Source: Bact-19 sp038319215 (lineage in GTDB: Bacteria > Bacteroidota > Bacteroidia > Bacteroidales > ML635J-15). Taken from it: a DNA stretch of 17,836 bases. A program made the position numbers and the translations under genes. The notes under the pieces were generated by a model, which saw only the letters and a program-made list of their open reading frames with translations, ran no database searches and was not told where the DNA came from. The stretch lies in NCBI GenBank assembly GCA_038319215.1, contig JBBQCZ010000080.1:1-17836 (forward strand), in the 5' to 3' direction. Shown here in pieces: positions 7,992-15,726 of the stretch. Every line of letters starts with the position of its first letter. Positions within the stretch are counted from its first letter, which is position 1.

Positions 7992-9378
7992 GATGAAAAA
8001 AACAGTTTATTTAGCTTTTGCATTATTCTGTGTTGCCAACTTGAGTGCCCAGATAACAAAAATTTACGATTTTCAGGGAACGGCAACTTCTGGTAGAGAG
8101 CCTCTTGGATCTATTATAACAGATGACGTTTACCTTTATAGCACTACTAGTTATGGCGGCGAATACGATAAAGGACTAGTTTTTAGAGTAAAACCAGATG
8201 GTACAGAACATCAAGTGTTGCATAGTTTTGATGGCTCAGTCGGAGAACTTCCAACTACAGATTTGTTATTAGTTGGGGACTATCTTTTTGGCACAACTAC
8301 TCTTGGTGGTGTAGATATTCTTGGTGATCCTAGTAATAGCGGAATAATTTATAAAATTAAAAAAGATGGAACTAACTTTACCAAATTGACTGATTTTAAA
8401 TTAAGCAGTCCAATTAATATTGAATTAGTTACTGACGGTTCATTTATCTATGGTGCATCAATTGGCGGAAACGGAGATGATGAAGGCGGATGGGGATTTC
8501 TTTTTAAAATGGATTTAGATGGAAGCAATTATAACGTGTTTAAACATTTTAGTGCAGAAGAAGAAGGGCGTTTTCCAACTGGCAAACTTGTGCTTCTTGA
8601 CTCTAAACTTTATGGTTATACCGAATTGGGAGGCACAGAAGGTAAAGGCGTTATTTATAGCATAAATGCCGATGGCTCTGACTTTACTGTATTATTTAGT
8701 AATTTGGAAAATGGTATCTCAGCAATGATTACAGATGGTACATACCTTTATGGTTATTCACTTTATGGCGGAACATCTTATCCAGGACTTATCTTTAAAA
8801 TCAAGAAGGACGGTACAGAATATTCTATAATCAAAGAGTTGGATGAGGAAGGTAGTGACCCAAGTGGATATTTAACACTTCATAACAATAAACTATATGG
8901 GCAGTCGTATGTTGGACCAGGTGGGAACGGAGGGATTTATTCTCTTAATACAGATGGTACTGGGTTCAATGTTATTTACGAATGCGTTTATTCTTCTATT
9001 GATATATACGGGGAAAGACCTGTAGGAAAACCAATTTTTATTGGAAACGAACTTTATGGACTTATGCAAATTGGAGGAGTTTACGATTATGGAGTAATAT
9101 ATAAATACTCTTTCCCTGCAGAGTTGCCACAAGAAATTGAAAAATCAGATTTTAGTATTTTTCCTAATCCAGCTAATGACTTTATTCAAATTGACAATCT
9201 TGAAGTATGCGAGTTTGTGGAGGTCTATAATATTGCAGGACAATTGGTGTATTCCGCAAACTTAGTTGATGAATCTACAATTAAAATTGACGTCTCTTCA
9301 TTTGCAAATGGCTCTTATATTGTGAAAATAAAAGATAAATACAATAATTTAAGTGAATTAGACTTTGTGAAGATTTAA
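7984..9378 (+). CDS. T9SS cargo with seven GGxxxxGxIFKIxxDGT repeats
   Basis: A 464-residue exported protein. The ATG at 7984 overlaps the upstream stop; a second ATG at 7993 begins the signal peptide proper (MKKTVYL..., cleavage after LSAQ) and may be the real start. The body has seven repeats of about 50 residues, each pairing a [Y/K]LYG[T/Y]xxxGG strand with a G[L/V/I]I[F/Y]KIxxDG[T/S] strand; the last is truncated (GVIYKYSF). This pattern is widespread in Bacteroidota surface proteins and fits a beta-propeller (inference). From about residue 388 a type A sorting domain begins FSIFPNPANDFIQI and ends SELDFVKI. It is the last gene of the operon, closed by the hairpin terminator at 9412. The ligand is unknown. 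Confidence 0.82.
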   Translation: MIKMKKTVYLAFALFCVANLSAQITKIYDFQGTATSGREPLGSIITDDVYLYSTTSYGGEYDKGLVFRVKPDGTEHQVLHSFDGSVGELPTTDLLLVGDYLFGTTTLGGVDILGDPSNSGIIYKIKKDGTNFTKLTDFKLSSPINIELVTDGSFIYGASIGGNGDDEGGWGFLFKMDLDGSNYNVFKHFSAEEEGRFPTGKLVLLDSKLYGYTELGGTEGKGVIYSINADGSDFTVLFSNLENGISAMITDGTYLYGYSLYGGTSYPGLIFKIKKDGTEYSIIKELDEEGSDPSGYLTLHNNKLYGQSYVGPGGNGGIYSLNTDGTGFNVIYECVYSSIDIYGERPVGKPIFIGNELYGLMQIGGVYDYGVIYKYSFPAELPQEIEKSDFSIFPNPANDFIQIDNLEVCEFVEVYNIAGQLVYSANLVDESTIKIDVSSFANGSYIVKIKDKYNNLSELDFVKI

Positions 9379-9411
9379 GGATCACATCAGATTATATTCA
9401 ACTTTTCTCTT

Positions 9412-9459
9412 AAAACGGATTTTTAGAAATGAAAATCCGTTTTTGTTTTATTTTTTTTA
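9412..9459 (+). terminator. Rho-independent terminator of the surface operon
   Basis: AAAACGGATTTT (9412-9423) and AAAATCCGTTTT (9432-9443) form a perfect 12-bp stem with an 8-base loop, followed by a long T-rich run to 9459. It lies 34 bases after the last stop of the operon. Confidence 0.9.
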
Positions 9460-9492
9460 GTAATTTAGCAGATAAATTTTAATAAATTAAAA

Positions 9493-10020
9493 ATGAAATC
9501 TAAAAATGTCTTATTAATTGCATCAGCTGTTATGGCTATTTCTATTGTATTTTCGTCTTGTAACAAGTATGAAGAAGGTCCAGCATTTACAATTCTTAGT
9601 GCAACTAAAAGAATAGAAGGTACCTGGCTTTTAACAGAAACTCGTGTTAATGATACGATTGTTAATCTAAACGACCTTACATCAATGCTCGGTAATGTTG
9701 ATATGGATTCTATTACTGGTGGTTTGCCAATTGATATATCACAAATTACTGTTACGGCGGTGAAAGTAACATTCGAAAAAGATGGAGATGGTAATTTTTA
9801 TTTTGCAATAAATGCTGGATTTTTCCCAGTGACCCGCACCGAATATATAACTTGGGTATTTGATGATGCAAAAGAAAATATTGATGTAACTATCCAAAGT
9901 GAAATTCAGTCATTTGAAATAATTAGACTGACAAATAAAGAGCTTTGGCTACGAAGGATTGAAACTCTGGATGGCCTAACTACTACTACAATACTTAAAT
10001 GCGAGAAGGAAAAAGATTAA
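9493..10020 (+). CDS. Lipocalin-like lipoprotein
   Basis: A 175-residue lipoprotein. The N-terminus has a type II signal peptide with a lipobox ending in SSC (Cys at about residue 23), followed by NKYEEGP, so it is anchored by lipid in the inner or outer membrane. The mature domain begins RIEGTWLLTETRVND and continues as alternating strands with a VTFEKDGDGNFYFAI turn and a late ELWLRRIE strand. This resembles the small lipocalin-like (DUF5004-type) lipoproteins of Bacteroidota, which open with a G-x-W motif and monitor or bind an unidentified small ligand. It follows the terminator; a poor -7-like TAATTTAG at 9461-9468 may drive it. The 24-base gap to the next gene suggests co-transcription with the surface protease. 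Confidence 0.7.
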   Translation: MKSKNVLLIASAVMAISIVFSSCNKYEEGPAFTILSATKRIEGTWLLTETRVNDTIVNLNDLTSMLGNVDMDSITGGLPIDISQITVTAVKVTFEKDGDGNFYFAINAGFFPVTRTEYITWVFDDAKENIDVTIQSEIQSFEIIRLTNKELWLRRIETLDGLTTTTILKCEKEKD

Positions 10021-10044
10021 CAATAGCCATTTTAAAAACATAGT

Positions 10045-12888
10045 ATGAATAAAATATTTATTAGCTTTATTTTAGTTTTAGCAAGTCTTATAGCTATCTG
10101 CCAAACACGACCTGTTGATGCTTATTTTGCCGAAGAGCAAGGGTATTTTATAAATGTAAAACCTGCGTTAAGCGGCTATGTTTTTACAGATAATTATTGC
10201 AACTCGTTGTATTATCTCGAAAATGGAGAATTGCAAACCTTGGTTTCTGCTCCCGGTTGTGGAAGATATTTTAATGTGTCAACTGATGGGAAATTTGTTG
10301 GATATAAGCATATAAGCGATGCCGGACAGACCCCAGCGGTTATAAATCTTGAAAATGGCAAAACAGAGTTGCTAAATTCACCTACTATACTTTGTGGGCA
10401 ACCAACATTTTTTAATAATGGAATTGCTTTTACACTTGAAAACAAGCTAATCGTTTTGAGTGAGGGTAGGAGAGAAGAGTGCGATTTAGGTTTTTATTCC
10501 AATATTGTAACAGTTTCTCCTGATGGAAATTTTGTTGCTTATTCCGATGATGATAGAATAATGTTGAAAAATTTATCGACCAGCACTGTAGTTCAATTGT
10601 CAGAAGGTAATAAGCTAAGTTCTTATCCGCAATTCTCGCCAGATGGACAAAAAATTCTTTATCAGTCTGACAAAATGTATGTTTACGAATTATTGACAGG
10701 AAAAACCTTTGATATTGGTTACGGACTTGCTCCCAAATGGTCTTTCGACTCTCAAAATATAGTTTTTCATAATACAGTTGTTGAAGAATATACTCTGAAA
10801 AATGCAGAAATTTATTCTTGTAATTATCAAAACCCATCACATATAAATTTGACAAATACTCTCGATAAAATTGAAATGCAACCTGTATTTGTATCAGATT
10901 CAGAAGTTATTTATAGTACATATAGCGACCGTGAAATTTACAAATTAAACACAAGCACATTGGAAAAGGAGTTAATTTATAAACATGAAGGAGATTTAAA
11001 TATTACTTTTTTCAATGTAAAATCAGCAAAATCAGAAGTCTTAATTCCTGGCGAATTTCCCTATACGCATCAGGTTTATGATACTCCTGATACTCATTAT
11101 GGTTACGGCTCTTGCGCTCCAACATGTGCAATTATGGCTGTGGCATATTATAATATTTTACCAGAATGGCCAACACCGGTAACAAAACTATTTCCACATA
11201 CAAGTTATTATGGGTCTTATGTTGCTACTCGATATAGATTAAACGAACACTATTTTACCGAATCTTCGCAGCCATCCGGAGGAGGAAGTTTGGCTTATGG
11301 TGGTTATGGTTATATGTGGGGATTAGGTTCTCCATATTCGCAAATGAGAAATTATATGGAACTTCATTATTTTGAGTCTTCACAACTGTTTAATAATTCA
11401 GTTACATGGGCAAGCGTTTTGACAGAAATAGATGCTCAATTTCCATTGCCTATGTGTGTGATGCTAACCAGTTCTGGACATCTTATTCTAGCAAAAGGTT
11501 ATATCGAAAATCAGCGCACTTTGATTTTTAGTGAACCTTATGGTGACAAAAATACTCCTAGCTGGCCAAGTTACGATGGACAAAAAGCTTATTACGATTG
11601 GCCAGGCTATAATAACGGTTACCAAAATCTTGATTATAATGGGACTTATGGAGTAATCGCATGGACGGTAACGGCACATAGTCAGGAAGTTACATACAAT
11701 GATACAATAATTGATGATGTGTTTTATCAGCATGGCTTTGAAATTAATAACAGTGAAAACGGTTCCGGGATGAGATATTTTCGTGATCAAAACGCTGGCT
11801 ACAATGGTCATGCTTGGTACACTTTAACTGAAGCTAGTGCAAATGATATTTGTTGGGTTCATTGGATTCCAACTTTAAATGACGAAGGTTTTTATAAAGT
11901 GTCGGCTTATATTCCTTCAGAATGTGCCGATGCACGAAATGCTCCATATAAAATAAAACACGGTGATGAAACAACAACTGTTCTGATTAATCAAAATGAG
12001 TTTAATGACGAGTGGGCTATACTTGGAACTTTTGAATATGTTGCTGGAGATGAATTTTGGGTATATCTTGGCGACTCTACTGGTTTTGCTTCGGATTCTA
12101 TTGCTTATGATGCTGTTAAGTTTGAATTGCAACCTGCTCCAACTGCTTCTTTTGCTGTAGCTTCGCAAAATTATTGTGTCGGCGAAACGATTCAAATTGA
12201 TAATAATTCATTGAATTATGTTTCTTGTGCTTGGGATTTTCCTGGTTCGCTTAACGTTTCTGGACCGAATTACAGTCCAAGCGTCGTGTATAACCAACCG
12301 GGTACTTATGATGCTCAACTTATTTGTTATGGAATGTGGCAAAATGACACTATAATAATTGAGGATTTTGTAAATATTCTTCAAGCGCCCGAAGCATCTT
12401 TTACCGCAAGTTCAAGCACTGCCTTTTTGCCAGATGCTATTGTTGGATTTATAAATACTTCAATTTATGCTGATTGGTTTGAGTGGGATTTTGGTAATGA
12501 ACAGTTTTCTTCAGATAATAATCCATTTGTTCTTTACACAGCGGAGGGCGATTACTATGTAAGTCTTACTGCTTACAATTTAGCTTGTCCCGAGTCCGTT
12601 TTTCAACTCGATAATCCTATTTCTGTTTATGGTATATCTGCAGTTGAATCGTTTCAGCTTAATCAAATTGATGTTTTCCCTAATCCTGCTAAAGATTTTA
12701 TTAGTATTAATCTTTCAGGTAATCTTTATTCTGTTCAGATTTTTAATAATCTTGGTCAAATCGTATTTTCTTCTGAGCAATCAAATCTAAATATGATTGA
12801 TATTTCTGAATTGCCAGAGGGTATTTATATGCTTCAACTTGTTTCAGACGCTAAGAGATTTGCTGAGAAGATTGTTGTCGAAAGGTAG
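10045..12888 (+). CDS. Multidomain T9SS-secreted C39-like cysteine peptidase
   Basis: A 947-residue protein with a signal peptide (about 1-20, ending AICQ). Domains in order: a PD40/TolB-like propeller (~25-330; SPDGNFVAYSDDDRI and FSPDGQKILYQSD); a papain-fold C39-like peptidase (~345-520), with likely nucleophile C357 in YGSCAPTCAIMAVAYY and H479 in SSGHLILAKGY; a golvesin/Xly-type beta-sandwich (~558-695; YKVSAYIPSE, VLINQNEF, YDAVKFEL); two PKD domains (~700-780 and ~781-865); and a type A sorting domain (~870-947, DVFPNPAKDF). The family's usual catalytic Asp in an N/D-D-P block is replaced by E497 in FSEPYGD, so activity is uncertain. Localisation would be the cell surface or medium; the substrate is unknown. 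Its stop lies three bases from the stop of the opposing ATPase gene, with no terminator between. Confidence 0.78.
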   Translation: MNKIFISFILVLASLIAICQTRPVDAYFAEEQGYFINVKPALSGYVFTDNYCNSLYYLENGELQTLVSAPGCGRYFNVSTDGKFVGYKHISDAGQTPAVINLENGKTELLNSPTILCGQPTFFNNGIAFTLENKLIVLSEGRREECDLGFYSNIVTVSPDGNFVAYSDDDRIMLKNLSTSTVVQLSEGNKLSSYPQFSPDGQKILYQSDKMYVYELLTGKTFDIGYGLAPKWSFDSQNIVFHNTVVEEYTLKNAEIYSCNYQNPSHINLTNTLDKIEMQPVFVSDSEVIYSTYSDREIYKLNTSTLEKELIYKHEGDLNITFFNVKSAKSEVLIPGEFPYTHQVYDTPDTHYGYGSCAPTCAIMAVAYYNILPEWPTPVTKLFPHTSYYGSYVATRYRLNEHYFTESSQPSGGGSLAYGGYGYMWGLGSPYSQMRNYMELHYFESSQLFNNSVTWASVLTEIDAQFPLPMCVMLTSSGHLILAKGYIENQRTLIFSEPYGDKNTPSWPSYDGQKAYYDWPGYNNGYQNLDYNGTYGVIAWTVTAHSQEVTYNDTIIDDVFYQHGFEINNSENGSGMRYFRDQNAGYNGHAWYTLTEASANDICWVHWIPTLNDEGFYKVSAYIPSECADARNAPYKIKHGDETTTVLINQNEFNDEWAILGTFEYVAGDEFWVYLGDSTGFASDSIAYDAVKFELQPAPTASFAVASQNYCVGETIQIDNNSLNYVSCAWDFPGSLNVSGPNYSPSVVYNQPGTYDAQLICYGMWQNDTIIIEDFVNILQAPEASFTASSSTAFLPDAIVGFINTSIYADWFEWDFGNEQFSSDNNPFVLYTAEGDYYVSLTAYNLACPESVFQLDNPISVYGISAVESFQLNQIDVFPNPAKDFISINLSGNLYSVQIFNNLGQIVFSSEQSNLNMIDISELPEGIYMLQLVSDAKRFAEKIVVER

Positions 12889-12891
12889 TTG

Positions 12892-14028
12892 TCAAAACGT
12901 CTTCTTTAGCCATTTCTCAAGATACACGTCATAAAGACGATATTTATTGTCTTCGTAATAGATCATCTGCTTGTCAATCAATGCATTAACTGCTGCAGTT
13001 ACAGAACTTGGTTGCGACAACTTATGTTTGTTCAAAAAACTCCCGGAATTTATTTGCTCAACGCCTCCTTCTTTTGCTATTGCCGTCATTACTGAAAACT
13101 GTACCGAAGTTAGGAGGTCTCTGTAGCCATAATAAATATATTCACGCTCTTTGAGAATCATATCTTCGACTATGCGTGTGTCTTTTTCTGTGATTTTCTC
13201 TCCAGAATGCTCAAAAAGTCTGTTGAAAAAGTATTGTACATAATATGTGTGATTATTGTAATATTCTATATAATGTGTAATCAGGTTTTTATCAATGCTC
13301 TTTTCTCTTTTTTTGAAATGCTTCATAATAAAAGAAGCGTAGACTTCTGGGGCAATTCTTTTTAATTCCATAATGTCGGAACTCATGTAAAAGGGTTTTC
13401 CGTAATCACCAAACATAGAGATGAGAATATCTTTGCTGCTACCCGAAAATATAAAGCTATCCTTATGCTGATGTTGTATCAATGTACGAAGAATTGCTTC
13501 TGTATTCTTTTCAGGGTAATTTGTAATCTGCTGAAATTCATCAAAGGCAATTATATATTGTGATTTCTGGGCAGCCAGATATTCAAATATCTTGTTAATA
13601 CTTAGTTCTGCATCTTTTTCATCAGCAATACTAACTTCTACTGATGGAACTCCGGATAAGGCATCAAATACTAATTTACCTCTAATACCTGCAACAAAAG
13701 CTGATATCTTTTCCATAAATCCACGATTGTTCTTCTCGTCTTTTACAATTGCATCACTGAATACTTTTACAAAATCTTTCAGACATTCTGTAGGCATAAT
13801 GTCAATGAATAAGATTCTTTTGTTTTTGTCTTTCTGTAATTTGTTTAATATGTGTTTCAATAAAATTGTCTTTCCAAGTCGGCGGATTGATATAAGTGTA
13901 ATGTTTCTGCCATTTTTTAACACTGAAATTATTCTTTCTGTTTCGTCTTTACGATCACAAAAATATTTCGGGGAAATGTAATCCAGTACTGGAAACGGAT
14001 TCTCGGGTTCAATTTCTTTTGCTGCCAT
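12892..14028 (-). CDS. AAA+ ATPase of the archaeal/STAND-like family with C-terminal winged helix
   Basis: A 378-residue cytoplasmic ATP-binding protein. The Walker A is the family variant SIRRLGKT (47-54), where the first glycine is replaced by serine as in many proteins of this group. Walker B is IIAFDEF with D163-E164. A sensor-1-like FIFSGSSKD and a helical MELKRIAPEVYASFI block follow. The last ~75 residues look like a winged helix-turn-helix (LTSVQFSVMTAIA ... SVTAAVNALIDKQMIYY ... YRLYDVYLEKWL). Proteins of this architecture are common, often in several copies, in Bacteroidota and archaea. Some STAND-type relatives act in defence or toxin-antitoxin systems, but no partner gene is next to it here. 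It has its own promoter with a repeat block, and no second gene follows it on this strand. I do not assign a process. Confidence 0.78.
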   Translation of the reverse strand: MAAKEIEPENPFPVLDYISPKYFCDRKDETERIISVLKNGRNITLISIRRLGKTILLKHILNKLQKDKNKRILFIDIMPTECLKDFVKVFSDAIVKDEKNNRGFMEKISAFVAGIRGKLVFDALSGVPSVEVSIADEKDAELSINKIFEYLAAQKSQYIIAFDEFQQITNYPEKNTEAILRTLIQHQHKDSFIFSGSSKDILISMFGDYGKPFYMSSDIMELKRIAPEVYASFIMKHFKKREKSIDKNLITHYIEYYNNHTYYVQYFFNRLFEHSGEKITEKDTRIVEDMILKEREYIYYGYRDLLTSVQFSVMTAIAKEGGVEQINSGSFLNKHKLSQPSSVTAAVNALIDKQMIYYEDNKYRLYDVYLEKWLKKTF

Positions 14029-14044
14029 AATTGTTTAAATTATA

Positions 14045-14094
14045 TTACAAACTTTACGTTACAAACTTTACGTTACAAACTTTACGTTACAAAT
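14045..14094. repeat. Three and a half 14-bp direct repeats at the start of the ATPase gene
   Basis: TTACAAACTTTACG occurs as perfect tandem copies at 14045-14058, 14059-14072 and 14073-14086, followed by a half copy TTACAAAT at 14087-14094. It lies between the ATPase start codon and its -7 box, around the expected transcription start. That is where a repressor or an autoregulator would bind. Confidence 0.9.
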
Positions 14095-14121
14095 ATAACA
14101 TAAAATCTGTAATAAGTCAAA
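14090..14121 (-). promoter_or_regulatory. Strong Bacteroidota promoter of the AAA ATPase gene
   Basis: On the minus strand, -33 TTTG (14121-14118) and -7 TATATTTG (14097-14090) are separated by exactly 20 bases, matching the Bacteroidota sigma-ABfr consensus TTTG-N19-21-TAnnTTTG. The start of transcription would fall within the third 14-bp repeat. In the remaining gene-free stretch 14122-14377, downstream of cinA, I see only AT-rich sequence with no clear terminator or gene. Confidence 0.75.
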
Positions 14122-14377
14122 TTATTTTTATTTAAATTTTATAAATGGACACGATTTGTACATTATGCACATCAGAAAAAGAATTTTCTAAATTTAATTA
14201 CTATTTTTAATCACTGTTGTCTGATAAAAAAAACTGAAAAACATTTGAAAATAAATTCTCGCAATGATTGTGCAAGTTTTACTTATAGAGACGCTTAGTT
14301 TCTTGAAATAGTAATGTCATTTTTTTTAAGTCACAGATTCCCAGATTAAAACCAATAGTAATTTCATAACCAGCAAT

Positions 14378-15610
14378 CTACTTCACAACTTCAATCAATA
14401 ATGCCAACGCAGTATTTGCAGCACGCAATATATTAATTTCTCGGTTATTTAGCGACAGAAATTTTCTACTAACGATCGACTCTTTTGTTGCAACAGCTAT
14501 CCAGATTGTGCCAACTGGTTTTTCGGGAGTACCGCCATCTGGACCCGCAATGCCGCTTACTGCAACAGAATAGTCGGTATTAAGTAATTTTATCGCACCT
14601 GCTGCCATTTGTTCAACCACCTGCTGACTCACAGCACCATATTTTGTCAAATCGTTTTCGTTAACTTTTAGAAGATTTAACTTTACTTCGTTATCATAAG
14701 AAATCACCGAACCTTTATAATACGCTGAACTTCCTGGTATCTCAGTAATCATAGATGCTATTTTACCGCCCGTACAACTTTCCGCTGTGCACATTGTCAT
14801 TCCTTTTTCTTTGAGTAATTCTCCAATCAAAATTTCTGGTTTCACATCATGTTCGGCAATAATATTTGAAGGAATAATTTGCTTAAGACTAACTAATAAT
14901 GATTCTAATAGCAGCTGATGTGTAGGTTCTGATTCGTAAATGCTCATTCGTAAGCGTATAAAACCTGGAGATGGGAGGTAGGCAAGTTTTACAAATTCAG
15001 GCAAAGCGTTTTCCCATTCTGCGATTTTTTCTGCCAAACCTGATTCGGGTAACCCTACAACAAGAATAGTTTTGTGCAAGATTGGTTTTGTTTGAAAGGT
15101 TTTTTTTATAAACGGTAATACTTGCGATTCTATTAAGTGTTTCATCTCGAACGGAACACCTGGCATTGAGATTAAATATTTTCCATTTTTCTCAAACAGC
15201 ATACCAGGAGCTGTTCCCATTTTGTTGTTCAGTACAATAGCATTTTCGGGAACCATTGCTTGATCATAATTTTTTGGATTCATTGTAAATCCACGTTTAC
15301 TCAGTAATTCATTAATATTATCTAGTACTAAATTGCTGAGAACTAATTTTGAGTCGAACATCTCACATAGAACATTTTTTGTAATATCGTCATTCGTGGG
15401 GCCTAGTCCACCGGTAATTAGTACTAAATCTGATTTCTGTAAAAGAGTGTCAATGGCTTCGACAATATCTTTTTTGTCGTCACCAATCGAAATTATTGTA
15501 TTGATTCTTACTCCAACTTCATTAAGTTTTTGAGAAATCCAGGCAGAGTTTGTGTCAATAATTTGACCAATCAAAATCTCATCACCTATTGTTAAAATCG
15601 ATGCTTGCAT
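14378..15610 (-). CDS. cinA: CinA, MoCF-type domain fused to nicotinamide-nucleotide amidase
   Basis: A 410-residue protein with the full CinA layout. The N-terminal molybdopterin-binding-like domain (~1-170) carries the GDEILIG start and the LITGGLGPTNDD loop; in characterised homologues it hydrolyses ADP-ribose. A middle domain (~175-255) precedes the PncC-type domain (~256-410). There the AESCTGG motif contains the catalytic Ser278, followed by VAVSGIAGPDGGTPEKPVGTIW. The C-terminal half deamidates nicotinamide mononucleotide to nicotinate mononucleotide in pyridine nucleotide salvage; the name comes from competence-induced expression in some Gram-positives. The length is normal and every motif is intact. 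The ATG at 15610 is the only sensible start. It faces away from the beta-barrel gene, with a shared spacer of 116 bases. Confidence 0.93.
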   Translation of the reverse strand: MQASILTIGDEILIGQIIDTNSAWISQKLNEVGVRINTIISIGDDKKDIVEAIDTLLQKSDLVLITGGLGPTNDDITKNVLCEMFDSKLVLSNLVLDNINELLSKRGFTMNPKNYDQAMVPENAIVLNNKMGTAPGMLFEKNGKYLISMPGVPFEMKHLIESQVLPFIKKTFQTKPILHKTILVVGLPESGLAEKIAEWENALPEFVKLAYLPSPGFIRLRMSIYESEPTHQLLLESLLVSLKQIIPSNIIAEHDVKPEILIGELLKEKGMTMCTAESCTGGKIASMITEIPGSSAYYKGSVISYDNEVKLNLLKVNENDLTKYGAVSQQVVEQMAAGAIKLLNTDYSVAVSGIAGPDGGTPEKPVGTIWIAVATKESIVSRKFLSLNNREINILRAANTALALLIEVVK

Positions 15611-15629
15611 AATGCTAAAAATTGTTTTG

Positions 15630-15637
15630 CAAAGTTA
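15630..15637 (-). promoter_or_regulatory. Candidate -7 box of cinA
   Basis: On the minus strand the sequence reads TAACTTTG, an exact TAnnTTTG match 19 bases before the cinA ATG. No good TTTG lies 19-21 bases further upstream, so the -33 element is weak. Confidence 0.45.
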
Positions 15638-15726
15638 AGTTTTAGTCGGATAGTTTTATTAAAAAAGTGACACAACATAATATGATTATTTTCGTTCTAA
15701 TCCCGATATTTTTTAATATATTCGTT

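Noticed and set aside
10430..10855. Minus-strand 141-codon frame
   Set aside because: Shadow of the PD40 propeller region of the secreted protease, with low-complexity tyrosine- and phenylalanine-rich content.
13592..13981. Plus-strand 129-codon frame
   Set aside because: Antisense to the AAA ATPase gene, whose Walker motifs show the minus strand is the coding one.
15667..15726. GTG start for the beta-barrel gene
   Set aside because: It would place an extra hydrophobic segment in front of a complete signal peptide that begins at the ATG at 15727.
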